Positions 39,130 to 52,040 of a stretch of 64,000 bases of DNA are shown piece by piece. The position numbers and the translations under genes are program-made. Under the pieces are notes generated by a model. That model saw only the letters and a list, made by a program, of their open reading frames with translations. It was not told the DNA's origin and made no database searches. Position 1 is the stretch's first letter, and each line of letters starts with the position of its first letter. The stretch is from Ascaris suum (lineage: Eukaryota; Nematoda; Chromadorea; Rhabditida; Ascarididae), in contig CM024183.1 of NCBI GenBank assembly GCA_013433145.1, forward strand, positions 2,694,501 to 2,758,500, in the 5' to 3' direction.

Positions 39130-40180
39130 TCAATTTAAAATTCGAAGTTGAAGATGATTTGATTGGTCGAACAACAGTACAAAACATCCACGAGAATAAA
39201 CACCGAATGGGGTGATAGCGAAATGGTCGCTGATGACCGAGACGCGTTTCTTTGCTTCGTACGTCGTTAATCGAAGGTCTTTCGGCAGTTCCTTATCCCC
39301 ATTCACCCAATAAAATACACACCATATGTTGTGTTTTGCAGCAATTTCCTTATCGTTTTTCCTCATTATTGTGAAGATTTTTGCAAAAATTTGTCGGCTC
39401 TTTGAAATGCTTGAGGTTTGCAGCATCATCTGATCATAATTCATAGAAAGAACGTCGTAGTTGGAATTTTTAATGGTTTTGGGGGGACGTGGGTAGGTGG
39501 AGGAGGAGGCGGGGAGAGATGAGGGTGGGACGACAAGCAGGAGCAGGAAGCAGGTTACCTTAAAACTTTGGGCAAGCGTTTGAAAAAACCCTGTTCGACA
39601 AGGATTCCAGATTCTCCCGATAGTAAAGATACTTTTGGAAAAAAAGCGCTTTAATGTGAAAGATTTCTTATCAATCAAGTGCCCTCGATCGAAATGGGAG
39701 TTGGCATCAACTTGGTCCTCTGTACATTAAGGGAGCGGCCTCTAAAAGATAGCAAAAAATTGATATTTTGCTGTAATATTCGATTCGCAGTAAAGTTATG
39801 ATAGTTACTTATTTCAGCTACATAATTTTTCATATGCAATTTGAATAATGGGTTAATGGCAATGATCTTTTTGGATGGCGATTTCATCGACTGGATCGGT
39901 GCTAAGTGATAAATCCCACAGTAATGAATGAACATCCAAAAGGTGCTCATTGAAGCAAAATCCACAAAAGAACCAACATCATTTCCCTGTTAAAACAGCA
40001 GATGTTTGTAGTATAAAGTAGCTTCGAATCAATGACTTGATTGCATCAGAGATGTCGTTGAGGGGAACCACTGAAACTTTTCGCATCGAATTACTGCGAT
40101 AAATCGATCTATTCATAATTGAGATGAGGTGAAAAAACGCTAACCACTCGAATTTGCACTTTCTTTTTGTCCTCCGACAT
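39130..40180 (-). CDS. Candidate three-exon gene of unknown family
   Basis: Exon 40180-40145 starts with ATG (MSEDKKKVQIRV) and ends at a GTTAGC donor. Exon 39986-39822 follows a TTTTAACAG acceptor and ends at GTAGCT. Exon 39429-39130 follows a TGATCAG acceptor and ends in a stop. All three are phase 0 and give 166 residues. The last exon belongs to the longest open frame in the window (182 codons), and its text (NIWCVFYWVNGDKELPKDL) reads as protein. The middle exon has FVDFASMSTF and GIYHLAP, faintly reminiscent of a DEG/ENaC N-terminus, but the expected membrane helix is missing and I do not make that call. The last acceptor could lie further upstream; a CCAAAAG near 39.63 kb is another option. 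Confidence 0.33.
39478..39535 (+). repeat. G-rich strand, possible quadruplex
   Basis: Runs GGGGGG, GGG, GG, GGGG and GGG are separated by short A/T loops. The stretch lies in the proposed last intron of the candidate gene at 39.1-40.2 kb, where the minus strand is a C/T-rich tract. Confidence 0.5.
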
Positions 40181-40794
40181 CTTATTCCGAAGAGATAATT
40201 TTTGAGAGAGAAAAAGAAAAACTCAAATTCTGACCTATCATCCTGAAGGTACCTCATCGATGAAGGGTATGTAGAAAGAGTTGCAATTAGATCGATAGTA
40301 AAGGTGTGCTAAAAAAAACAGGTAGAATTCCAAAAATACGAGTGGTCAAGCATGAAAAAAAATATCTTAAATTGAATAATTGACATTAGAAGCGAATTTC
40401 GAACCATTCGATTTATTTAATTTCCGTAATTTCAATGCGGTATTTTATTACAGAGGTATATCTGCTACATGGATATTTTAGGATTGAGATGGATCCGTCG
40501 ATAATCGACTTGATTAGATAGATCAACGAAATAAACGACAGACTGTTGGAAAGTTGAAGCTTGGGTACACCAACACACAGACAAATGCGGGCGAGTTGTG
40601 TTGACGCCGGCATAGTGGTCGTTGTTCCCTCCTTCCGCTAAGCAACAACTCCCATCGAACACAATGCAGCTGCTCCGATCGTTGTTGTTTTTTGTTGCAC
40701 TTTTGGTTACTAATTCCCCTTCTCAAAATTTAATCTCTCGCAAACTTTTAAGGCCCTTGTTGCACTTAAGGGCACATCTCTTTTACATGCGATT

Positions 40795-40830
40795 GTCTCT
40801 CTCTCTCGCTCTCTCTCCCTCTCTCTCTCT
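40795..40830. repeat. (CT)n microsatellite
   Basis: Interrupted CT dinucleotides, with single G and C interruptions, over about 36 bp. Confidence 0.9.
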
Positions 40831-43800
40831 GACACTGTACTTGCGAGACAGGAAAGCTGTGAGAATGAAATTTGGTAGATGGAACTTACAAGATTCAAAC
40901 TGTATTCCCTCTCGATTGATTATTATAGATTATAGACACATAAAGTTCTTATAAAATCTGCTCCAGCCATATTGTGCTCCCCGGCTGCCATCGGATGCGA
41001 GCAGCAGTTTTTATCAACGGATGTATAATTCATTTCTGATAATACCATTGTTTTTTTTTTTTTTTTGAATATTTATGCAATCATTTAGTTTATTGGATTG
41101 AATTGCAGAAAGCACATATCGTGTCAGTTCTCTTGGCGCGTTTTGCCACTTGTTTTGTAATCCTCATCATAAATAGATCCAACGTATTGCTAAAAATGAT
41201 GGCAAATATCATGATATAACCTTGCTTGTGTGTCTATGCATATTTGCTGAAAATGAGAAACGGATGAAGAAGAATTCACTTCCCATTCAGCTTCCGCATA
41301 ATACTGATTCTTACTATTATATATTAAGATATTTTTGAAATATAAAGCAATAAGAGTTTTAATTTTATCGGTTGACATTCATGCCAAATTTCCTAGCTAA
41401 ATGAATAAATCCTCATGAGTATGCACTTATGCATTCACAATAGATAATGAAATTTGGATAAGCGACTTGAAAGTGGCAGTGAAAACGAGAAGGAAACATT
41501 ACGGTAGCACATTGCGAGGAATTTGCATGGAAGTGGCAGGAGGGGAGATGCTAAAAAAAGAAAAGCTGTATAATTAAATTTCCAAATGAAATAATGGTGA
41601 GAGTTCTTTAAGGACATTACGGTTCAGAAAAGTGAAGAACTGTGGAAAAAGGGAAAGGGAAGGGGAAGGAAGTTGATGAAGTTGACAGGTTTCATTCAAA
41701 TATTCGGAACAATTTACCTCCCTCAGAGAGCGAATATGAATGTTTGATTTGATTGAGAGAACACTTTCATAAAGCGATATAGATGCGACGCGATATAAAC
41801 CCAAATATGGGCATATGTGCATTGGGACGTGACTTGCAATTAACGAAAGTAGTCGCTCTAAATTGCTTGAGGCGACTAGCGAACAGATATTCTTCCAACG
41901 TGATAGCTTCCATTCCCGACTAACGACATTATTATCGTTGCATGATTCTCTTGTTTCCGCATCCGCTTAATCCAATGCTCGTTTTCGCGTCACAGCGCAA
42001 CAACTCACGAGGATGACGACAGAAGAATGCAATGAGCACGAGAATGGGGGAAAGCAAGGGGAGGGGAGGAGGGCTGGAGCCGATATTGGTCCTTCCGCTA
42101 TCTCCTCGATGCATTTTTTCACTAAGCAAAACTTTTTGCGATCGATATTTCTTTCGTTTACACATTTCCTTTGCTAAGAGCCTCCATAAGGTAACCTATT
42201 GCATGTTATAATGGGATTGCAATTGTTTTAGGCTCCTATGGCCTTATACTGGGACAGTTGTTTCCTCTATTGTTATTTCTCTATAAAAAGAGAATGTTAT
42301 TGATGTTTATTTCTTCCTCATAGCCTCCAATAATGCATATTATTGAAAAATTGAGTGTTATTCTCAATGAGATTTATCACTATACTTCCTCAGTCCTTAC
42401 GAATTTCATCTCATTCCCTCCTCTGTCCGTTCACCAACCACAACCTAAAATTCACTTTTTTTTAAAGATTCCGGCACTTCAATATCATAAAGTTAGTCAT
42501 AAAAATTCTAGTAAGTTTTTATGAAGTTATAATCGCTATTTCCCTTATATTTCGATGATTTGGTCATTGCGGTGAATTGCTCCAAAGATTTCTAATTGAA
42601 GCTATAAACCTAATTAATGCTTAATTCATTTTCTATTTGGATATTATCGTTACTTCTATGTTAACCAAATGCTGTATATCTTTGATTAAGTAGAACACAA
42701 ATATTGATTTTCTGCAGATAGACTGGCAGCAAAAAAAAAAACATGACTATATATTCGAAAAAGTTGGATATTTTATTTGGAAGGAAGCGAAGAAAATCTC
42801 TGGATTTTGCCTCCGCTTGGTCTAATTGTTTATGTTGCGTTGCGATGATCGACTTTTCGAATCATATCACTTTGCACGCTGTTATTTTAAAATTCATATG
42901 ATTTACAGAGAAGGTACTATATCTACCTATACTTTTCACTCTTTGCAGCATGTTTACCTGAAGGAAATTGAAGTTTACCTCACTTTTCTATTGTATCTCT
43001 CTTTCTCCTTCCAATACGAGTTATGTTTCCGTTGGTAGTTAATAAAATTAGTTCATTGGTGCGTTGATTTGTATAAAAATCACATAATTTCAATTTCGAA
43101 CTGACAAAAAGGAATATAGTTCAACATATCTCATAAAACATGTTCACTGCTGTGCGTTCATATAATGTTGATACACCTGTGCAATCACAAATTTGTTCCA
43201 TCCTTTTTTTTTTAGCAACGCCTTCATCTGGAGAGCGCCGAATATTCTCGATTTGAATGTTTTCAAACAGTCACTCGACTTTATATTATTCTTTTTTTTC
43301 ATTTAAGACGAAAGTATATTGTTGGCAATTGAGAGATTTCGACTTAACAGCAGTACCTCGTCTTATATAAAGTAATATTCCTTGAAAATCAGGTAACAAT
43401 GCAATTTTGAGTTAATCCCTTTACAATATGGGCTTGCTGGTTGGGAAGATGGATTTTGGTGAGGCGGGATGGCATCTCTGGGATATCGATGAGCGGATGA
43501 GGACTGGGATTGACAGCCTGTGTTCATGAAGAAGTACATGGTGTAGACTTGCCATATTCATCACGAAATGCTTGTCCCATTCGGAATGGAGGAATCCGTG
43601 ACCAGGCGGCAACGTGACTACTCGACCACAAGAATAAGTGAAACCACGGCACAGCTATATGGAGCAGAGTCTGTGAAATTCATGCATGCTCTTGCACTTT
43701 CCGCATACTTTATAGCTCTAGTGCAGCTTTGGCAGTAGATAACCTTATATTTTTACGTGGGGGCTCTTCACATTTTTTAAGCGCTGACTGGTTACTCCAT

Positions 43801-44646
43801 TTTATGGATAAATACGTTCTAGGTATTACGGAGCTTCGTAAGCAATGACTTTCTAATTTCTATCCCCCTCCCCACCACCTCCCCACCAATGGATTCCAAA
43901 TGGTGATGGGTTCCACTCTCCTACCATGAAGTCACTTCATGGTCAGCCTTATGATACAGTACGGATTAATGCAATTTTGCTTGGCAAGAGGGACATGAAA
44001 AAAGCGAGGGACACGACGCAATGCCTAGCTGTGTTGTATTAGGACACGTATGATGTTGGTCGTTTATTTGTAGTGGGGTAGGTGCTTTCGCCTATCGCGC
44101 TATGCACGTGTTTGTTTGCGCTGATACTAGCCGATTCGATAAACGATTTTACATAGCATTTTTTTTATTGTTTCCGACTCGTATTTCCCCCATATTGCAC
44201 ATTATATTGAAACGAATAAAGTGACAGCTGATAAGGTTGGCAGCTAACGATGAATTAATTGGATTGAGTGCGTAATGATGAAAAGTTTTTACTTAGGAAA
44301 AAAAAAAAGAAAAAAGCGGCTGTCACTAATATTGTATCATTTTGATTATGCATAGATGAAATGAATGAAATCATCAAAAAAAAAAACTATGACATTTGAT
44401 TTATATTCAAATGGAAAATGATAAATCTCCTCAAACGTTATAGATTTTAGCACCTTGCATTATATATCCTATAGACATAACCTGTTGATTAGTTATGAAA
44501 CAATTGGAGAAGTGCTGAGTGTAATCCTTCCACCTACGAATATTTTTTAGTCACATTTTGGTGTTCCCAATCTTTTTGGTTTCGCTGTCCTATTGCGGAG
44601 GGAAATGAGATACATCAATCCTATTCTTGACTTACTAGGAGTCGCT

Positions 44647-44652
44647 TTTATT
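44647..44652 (-). promoter_or_regulatory. Possible AATAAA downstream of candidate exon
   Basis: TTTATT on the plus strand gives AATAAA on the minus strand, starting about 54 nt past the stop codon of the candidate terminal exon at 44706-44812. This position is suitable for a polyadenylation signal, but the hexamer is common in AT-rich DNA. Confidence 0.3.
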
Positions 44653-44705
44653 AATCTCTCTAATCATATACAGGATGAAACGATGTAGTTTCAATGCATT
44701 TCTGA

Positions 44706-44812
44706 TTACCGGTTATTCTTTGCGGACTTGCCACTATACGCACTTGATACTATCGTACTCCTGGCGGAATTGTCCATGGCGTATACATCGCTATCATCTC
44801 TGCATCGAATGT
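44706..44812 (-). CDS. Candidate C-terminal exon, serine-rich tail; unassigned
   Basis: A minus-strand acceptor (CCAACTTATCCAG) opens a frame of 35 codons ending in TAA, preceded by two bases that complete a phase-1 codon. The peptide is hydrophilic (DDSDVYAMDNSARSTIV, then SAYSGKSAKNNR), like the cytoplasmic tail of a membrane protein. An AATAAA follows. Partner exons upstream on the minus strand (higher coordinates) were not found, so this stays a hypothesis. Confidence 0.25.
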
Positions 44813-45651
44813 CTGGATAAGTTGGCAAAAGACAACTAAAAGGCGCAAATGACGTAGACATAGAGTAGACGTCCACAATGTACATCAATAGACACGACAT
44901 ATGTTGTTATAGAAGCCATTATCGTTCTTGCGTTCTATGTTTCGCCTCGCTAATTCGAGCGCTTAAATTTATGAGGAGTTTGTTTTCATGAAAGGAATAA
45001 TGAGAGATGATATGGTGGAATTCTGGAGGAAATTTCTTGTTAAAAATTAATGGATATCTTGCCTAAAAATAATATCAAACAAGAAAATAAGATTAATTTT
45101 AGAAACGTTGGAATGGAAAAACTCTTTCAGATTCGATCTATAAGTAAAGCTGTAGCAATATTTAAGGCAATTTATAATATGCGATTATTCGACATTGTTT
45201 AATTTTTAATTTTTTAATATGAACTCGACGATTCAACATAGATTATCAAAAATTTCGTTGAATTCTTTATCACATTCAAAGAAATTACATCATATCTATA
45301 TGTTTATTTGTTTATAAAATTCATATTTGATTATTTAAATGTTTTAAAAATTCGATCTTATTTATTCGATATTCCAAACTCAATTTTAAGCGTTCAAATG
45401 AGTCGAAGGATGCAACAATCCATTTCTTGCATAAAACGTAAAACATCGCAACTTCCTCGTATTGTTTTTAAGCAACAAATTTTCATTTTGCTTTATGTAA
45501 TTATTATTTATATTATATTTCAAAACGTTTATATATTCGGATACCGCAATGTTCGAATGTTACAAATTATTCAGCGATCATTTTTTTCAGTATCATATTT
45601 AGGGAGTTTTATATACTGGAAAAAGGAAGTTGAGCGCTGTCCTCGACTCTT

Positions 45652-45873
45652 TTGCCCGCACGATCCTGCAGTCAAAAAAGGAAGGTCAGATCCCCTTGGC
45701 TCGTCTAGCCGTCCAGGTCTCCTCGACGATCTGCACTCTCTGCCTAGCTGCGGTCGAATAAATTGCGAGACAATAAGGGTTTAAGGGGCGAACAGTTATC
45801 ACAATTATGCAAGAAGGTGACAACCACGAAGGGACACTAGGATAGCTTCAGTTGCCCGCACGATCCTGCAGTC
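45652..45873. repeat. 22-bp direct repeat, copies exactly 200 bp apart
   Basis: The sequence TTGCCCGCACGATCCTGCAG followed by TC occurs at 45652-45673 and again at 45852-45873. Both lie in a GC-rich block (about 45.64-46.0 kb) that stands out from the AT-rich surroundings, consistent with a fragment of an inserted repeat. I see no long terminal repeat structure or transposase. Confidence 0.85.
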
Positions 45874-46709
45874 GAACGAACTTCGCGTTGCCACCTATCA
45901 CCTTGCTCGCTCCAATGGCACACGTAAGGACACACTCGGCTTGAAGACCAGTCTGGAAGGCTGAAATGAATACGTGAGCATATTAACCCCTTTTATACCT
46001 TCCCTCACGGCCCCTGCTGAGTAGCTGCTTTATCTGCCTCTATGCTCCCGACCTTCTTTGGCTTACTTTGCACCACGCACTATTTCCGCTTGATCTATAT
46101 TGATTTACCTTACACCTTTCTTTAATTAGTTAGTACATCATAAAGTTTGTTGTAATGGAGCGGCATAAAATTTTGCAGTGAAGCTCATCATGTTGAATCA
46201 AAAATTAAACGGTTAGTGCAAGGTGAAACGGTAAGGTGCAGTAATTGAAAGAGATTGTTGAATTGAACCTATCAAGGTGTGCATACATCATCACATCATC
46301 AGCTAGCGGTAAGCACCTTAGTCGCACATTTCTCTCACCAATCGCCGAACTATCGCCATCAGAGACCCATTCATTCCACCAAATATGTACCTTTATTCCA
46401 TATGTTCGTAGATTTGTTAGAATTCAACACTCTCTCGTTTAATATGTTTATACGTCGTTGTCATCCTCAAATTCAGTACTCTCTCACTGGATCGGTATTT
46501 GCCGATTGCAGTCGTTAATCGATGATGTGTGTGGGATGTGTTGCCTTTCGATTTCTCTGCGTCAATTTTTACTCTCTTTTTGCGATTTCGTCGTATCTGT
46601 TATGCAAGTTGAACAATAATAATTGAAGTGATTATTTCTTTGAGCCTCTTATTATATTATACTATCTTCAGTCCGAATGGGAGAGCTCAGGTTTTGAATT
46701 GATGAGCCC

Positions 46710-46728
46710 GGGGGGGGGGGGGGGGGGG
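46710..46728 (+). repeat. G19 homopolymer tract
   Basis: Nineteen consecutive G residues, the longest of the G tracts in the window. Tracts of this kind form quadruplexes and in C. elegans are unstable without the FANCJ-like helicase DOG-1. Confidence 0.95.
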
Positions 46729-46928
46729 AGTTGTAGCACCGCTAATTCGTCGTATTCACTGCCACTTTTATCATCTCACATCAATTGCACATTTCCCACA
46801 TAAAATTCATCTCAATTTGACAAACAATTAGTTAGAATTTTTTTGTTTTTGCAATAATAGTAGAATTTAAGAAGGGTTTTAGTGTCGGTTTCATTTTAAT
46901 ATTTGATGGCAGTGAGGTATTGCCTGAT

Positions 46929-47016
46929 AGTTGGACCTCAAGTCAGCAATATTTGATGGCACAGTTGGACCTCAAGTCAGCAATATTTGATGGCACAGTT
47001 GGACCTCAAGTCAGCA
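46929..47016. repeat. 34-bp tandem repeat, ~2.6 copies
   Basis: The unit begins AGTTGGACCTCAAGTCAGCA and continues with an AT-rich half (ATATTTGATGGCAC). Copies are at 46929-46962 and 46963-46996, then 20 bases of a third. An extra half unit precedes the array at about 46900. The copies are identical, so the array is recent. Confidence 0.95.
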
Positions 47017-50000
47017 ACCATAATAGACGGTGATTCTAATCTGCATATTGATAAAATTTTCGTTTCTTGAATATAATTACATGAATAATATTTTAGAACA
47101 TTTTATGATTAGTGTAATATAAAATGCCAACAAAAGTTTTGATTAAATTTATTAAAAAATCGACGATATTGTTTTAATTGACAATTTATAAGGTGGCGGT
47201 GGCGCAGTTTAATATTATTTCTTTGTTGCGTTGACGTTTCATTTCTTGGCTTCTTTCCTCGCATCTCATGCCGATTGAGCACTTCAGCGATTATGCTCGC
47301 GTCGATCGTATTTTTTTTCCACGATTGCATGTCGCATTCTACAACTTCATTGCACATTTTCATGCATTCGTTTCCTCTTCAAGTGATTCTCGCCGCGATT
47401 GCGCCAAATTTTTCTTGTATCATTGTCGCGACATTTGCGCCTCTAATATGCATTAGTGTAATGATCGATAATGAAGGGGCGGTGGAAAGGGAGGAAAGAT
47501 ATAAATTTTCGTTGATAAATATTGATCCAATTTTATAATTCTGGATTTTTCCTCCTTTCAAAACTTATCAACGTGAGCGATCAATGTCGATAGTTGATCT
47601 CTATTTGAAGTTCTTAACTAAACATCTTTTATCACTGATTGATAATGATCGCTGTTAATAAAAATAATTACCGAACTGTCGAATTATAATTTTTTCTTTT
47701 TAATTTTGCAAATTTTTTAATTTTCATCTTATTGCAAAAAAAAAAAAAAAAATGCAAAATGCAAAATCTTAGCTGAGAAAAATTTTTGCATAATTTTATG
47801 CAAATTCATCGGAAATTATTATTCATTATTTCTACAATAACAACAATAATTGAAAATGAAACTCATAGAAAAGATAACTAAAATAAACATATTTGATTGA
47901 GATGAAAGTAACTTTTTCCAAAAAACGTCTCATAGAGATAATTCTTTTATTGTCTCGAATCGGATTCTTCACTTTGTTTTAGTGAGCGAAATCGATCATA
48001 TCGAATAACGTCTCGATTATGTGCTCATCAACCGATCATATCATGTCCTTAGAAGGTGAAAATCATCTTAAATCTCTTTTACCTCTCCAATCATACTCCC
48101 CTCCCCATTCCTTGCTAAAAAAGATTGAAAAATGCGGTGAATTGGAGGTGAGCCGATAGGTTTAAATATGTTAATTCGTTGATGCTGTGTATTCACCGAA
48201 CCGGTATTGCTGAATGGTTTCATAATGCCACAATTTTTTATAGGCCAATATAAATTAAGCAAATTTTTTTAAAGAATAAAAAAATACTGCAGAATGAGTA
48301 AATAAGGTAATAATAGTAGATATAAGCCAATTTGTGAGGTATACCCCAGAATTGGGTAATCGAACCACCTCGAAGTTCGTTCACCATTTGTGAAGTAGGT
48401 TTGTAGGTGAATATAGAAATGCTTCTCGATTTGCTGGTTTATGTTTCGGCAAACGTTTTGGAATTTGAAAATGTATTCATCACACCCAACCTGAGCAGGA
48501 CTATAGGTAACGCTACCTTACCTTCGGCATGATTCCAGCACTCAGGTTAGCCTATACCTGTGTGAAGTCGTCGAATGAAGACTCCATTTTACAGTGAAGT
48601 GTTGAATATATCATTTCATCCACCGAAACACAGTTTCTTGCTGTATATCGTCAACGTCGAAAAAGATTCCGAAGTTTTTACTGCCCGCGTATCGCCTTTG
48701 CATTACCGTTAATCGAGTTCATCTGTGAACGAAACGACTATAAAAATTGCTTTAAAGTTCAGAATTGGTTTCTTTACTTATTTCTTTACGAGAAGACAAA
48801 TTTTTTGTGAGAAGTAATTTTTTTTTTTTGAATGTTTTAAGAGTTGAAATATTTTGGAAACTTTCCAAATTTTTTCTGTTTAATGAGTGAAATTTCTGCT
48901 CTGATTACTTTGCACTAAAAACACTAAAATTTGATTGTAATCGCATTATATAGAGTTGAAATCGCTCGTCATACAAATTATCTATGGCCATCAATTTTTA
49001 TGAATTACATTTTAAGGAATGCTATGCCATCCAAATTACAACAATCAAAAGTTTCTTCTAATTTCTCTGGACTCTAGCTGCATTTCACCTGAAAAATAGA
49101 ATATACCTGCACTTTACCTGAAATATAAAATATCTTTGTACTTGAAGTACAGGACACCTGAGTATAGTTGATTTGGTCGCCACCTAAGATTAGTGTGTGG
49201 GTAATAATTTTCGTTGAGAGTATGCGAGACAGTGATGTGTCACATTATCGATAGCAAGGAGCAAGCCAAGATGGCCCACACTCAAAGACATGATGGGACG
49301 CGTAGCGCGTGGCTGCCTCCCATCCACATTGGTTTGCGTTATCCTCATCGCGTGCCGTGTTTTGTTGCTTCCGCTGCTCTCATTTCAGCTATGCTCATCT
49401 CCCATACGCAGTTCTTTTATGCGTCTATTTCTTTTATTCTTTACTCGTTATTATTTTTATTTATTGTTGTCCTTTATTTCTATCGCATTTATCTACTAGT
49501 TTATTATGTCTACCTACCTTTTTGTTTTTTTTAACCTATTTATCTACCTCACAAACGCAATATTGGCCTCTTCACAGATCATTTATCTATCATGTTTACG
49601 CGATTTATTTCCACGTTTTCCTCTCAAAAATCTTATTGAACGAACTATATGCATTTTTTTTCATGTAGGTAGAAATATACTTTCATTTTTATCAATGATG
49701 ATATCGTATCATTGATTATTGAGTGAAATTTTGTATGGGTCGTTTCGTGTAACGTATGCTAACTAAACTTTGGCGAACAATTGAGTATTGATTAAAATTA
49801 GTGTTCACGAAATGGAGGCAGGCAGAGGGAACGAAAGAGAGAGTGATTCAGGGATGTCTGTGATGCAAAAAAAGAAGGTGTGTTACAATGAACTTTACCT
49901 GGTGGAAGTTGCAACTTATTGATGCGTCAGGTGTATGTGTCGCAACCGTCTCATGCGCGTTATACAATGAAACAATTTTCCTAAACGTAAATTAACAATA

Positions 50001-50800
50001 TACGTAGTATTATGTTTTACTTCCTTAAATATCTGTTTGTTATTATATGTCTCTCTATTAAATAAAAAAAAATTCCTCGAATATATTTCATTTCGTCGCA
50101 ACGTTTCATTGCATAAAGTCACTGAGGCTTTACGTAATGAAACATTGAGATATGTAGATGCTTACCTTGTATAGAATTTATCTCAGTGGAGTAGTACAAA
50201 AGTGAATAACGATACTTTTAGAGATTTAAACAGTGCTGTTGCATTCGACGGATATTGCAGCGTTTGATAGCTTTGATTTATCTGCATATAACTTTCTTCT
50301 TGATTTTTCTTATATTTATCTCAGTTTCCCCTTTTCTCTAATCATTCTCTTTGTTTTCTGTCCGCATTATATTTTTTTTTCAGTCATTTACAGGAAATTT
50401 GAGTTATTTAACTATCCATCATCTACCATTCATAAATCTTTCATTTAATCGATTTTGATCTTTTTTAAGTCTTATTTCAATTTTTTTTTTTTTGAATGAA
50501 ACAGGCACTCTTCTAGACAGTGTATATCTCTTATTATGATGCAGTATAGTCAACGTTTTAACTGATGGTTTTTGCATATTAAATAATACATTAAAGATCA
50601 ATAAACGGTGCAGCGTTTGTTTTTTTTAAATAGGCATCTTTCGCTGTTCCATTATGGCCACCGAGCGTTTGTTTCTAGGATACTGTCAAATAGGGTACAC
50701 TTCTTCATCGGGATTCATTTTGAGCTTCCATGTTTTCGAGACGCCTTCGAAGTGAGTTAGAGTTATAGAAGTTCTCAGAAATTGAGACAAGACCTTTGGT

Positions 50801-50815
50801 GGGGGGGGGGGGGGG
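50801..50815 (+). repeat. G15 tract
   Basis: Fifteen G residues followed by T and more G blocks (GGGGGAAGGGG), so the whole stretch could form a quadruplex. Confidence 0.95.
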
Positions 50816-51338
50816 TGGGGGAAGGGGACAAGTAGGACGAAAGTAGTGGGCATTAAATTGAAATAAATTATACCAGCTTACACTTATTAGTTTACACTTC
50901 ACTCCTCCTTTTGAGGAGTTCAACTCAGCCCAATGACCCTCTCGATTTTAGTGGTTACATTCCCCAGTAGTGTAGTGCAGAAACCCAGATCCCCGACAGG
51001 GTCCCTCTCGGTAAGATCCTAAGCAAAACACTATTCTAACGTGAAGTTGAGTGGGAAAAGTCAACAGTTCTGGGGTTTATAGAAACCGACCTTCGAAGAT
51101 AATCGTATGCTTCGTTAGCAGATATGATATCATTGCCACGATTCTGTTTTGTTTGCAGCTGAATTTGCTGCCTTTTTTGGTAAGGAAGGGCCCAATGTAA
51201 TATATTCAGTCGAAGTAAGTGCTATGCGAATTGATTCATCGTAAAATTTCATGACATAACAAACTTCTTCATAGTATTCTTTCTAGTGATCGCGTAGATG
51301 ATATGGGTTTGAAGTAGGGCTTTGGTCACTGAAAAGAT

Positions 51339-51352
51339 GGGGGGGGGGGGGG
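51339..51352 (+). repeat. G14 tract
   Basis: Fourteen G residues in non-coding sequence, followed by AAGG. Confidence 0.95.
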
Positions 51353-52040
51353 AAGGTCGGTTCCCTTGAAACAAAAGAAAAGACGAAAATGACGTCGAAG
51401 CAACGTCGAATATTTTGTTCTACTTGTTTCAACTAGAAAAGTGACTTTTGAAGTCTGTGCATTCTCCGCAAGAGGAGAGGAAGAGAAGATCTGTAGATTG
51501 CGGAAGAAAGAATGCAGTCTCTAGAAGGAGGGAGGAAAGGGGTGTGCAGTTTCCTGGGAGGGGAGAGGGAATCTCCACCCCTGGAAAAGGAGGTAAAGGC
51601 AGATGGAGGGGCAAAGAGGGAAAGCAGATGCTAAGACATAAATGAAGAGTGTGCTAGCCATAGCGTTCGCCTGCAAGCGATCAATCGCCCTGCACAAGGA
51701 CGGTGTGCAAATTTGATCACTGCCAAAAAGACGCGCCAATTTGTGATTTATCGCTGCACTGTGTTGTTGCGTCCTTGCGCGCACAACGACTCCCACTTCT
51801 ATTCAATGCCCTCTTGACGTGCTTCTCAGTGATTTGATTTCATCCTTTTTTTTGATAAGTTGGCAGTTATCGTAATCATGCTTATAAAAACCCATCTTAT
51901 GGTTCTTTTTTATGGTCTGATTTAGTCAAAAATTTTTTTTATTGAAAGGCTTGGCACAGTTCTAACAATAAATAGTGGTATTATCTAAAAGCTTTATACG
52001 ATTCAAAAAATTTTACAGGTAGGTCTTTTTGAATTAATAT

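Larger units (their letters stand above)
40181..44705. other. No firm gene; one leader-like ORF
   Basis: A plus frame with ATG at 40664 begins MQLLRSLLFFVALLVTN, which resembles a secretion signal. It runs into a CT microsatellite within 45 codons and shows no convincing downstream exon. Minus frames near 43.4-43.6 kb are GC-richer and protein-like but conflict with each other. T/A homopolymers are common in the rest. Confidence 0.45.

Noticed and set aside
39822..39986. DEG/ENaC channel N-terminus (FASMST then GIYHLA)
   Set aside because: Extra residues interrupt the motif and the first membrane helix is missing, so the likeness is too weak for a call.
45308..45784. 158-codon plus frame
   Set aside because: It joins AT-rich hydrophobic text to a GC-rich repeat block; no motif, no consistent codon use along its length.
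49214..49668. Overlapping hydrophobic plus frames up to 119 codons
   Set aside because: T-rich DNA gives Phe/Leu/Tyr-rich frames in all registers; no start context, acceptor or family motif.
51429..51645. Purine-rich plus frame and its antisense frame
   Set aside because: Both are translations of a GGAGAGGA-type low-complexity tract.
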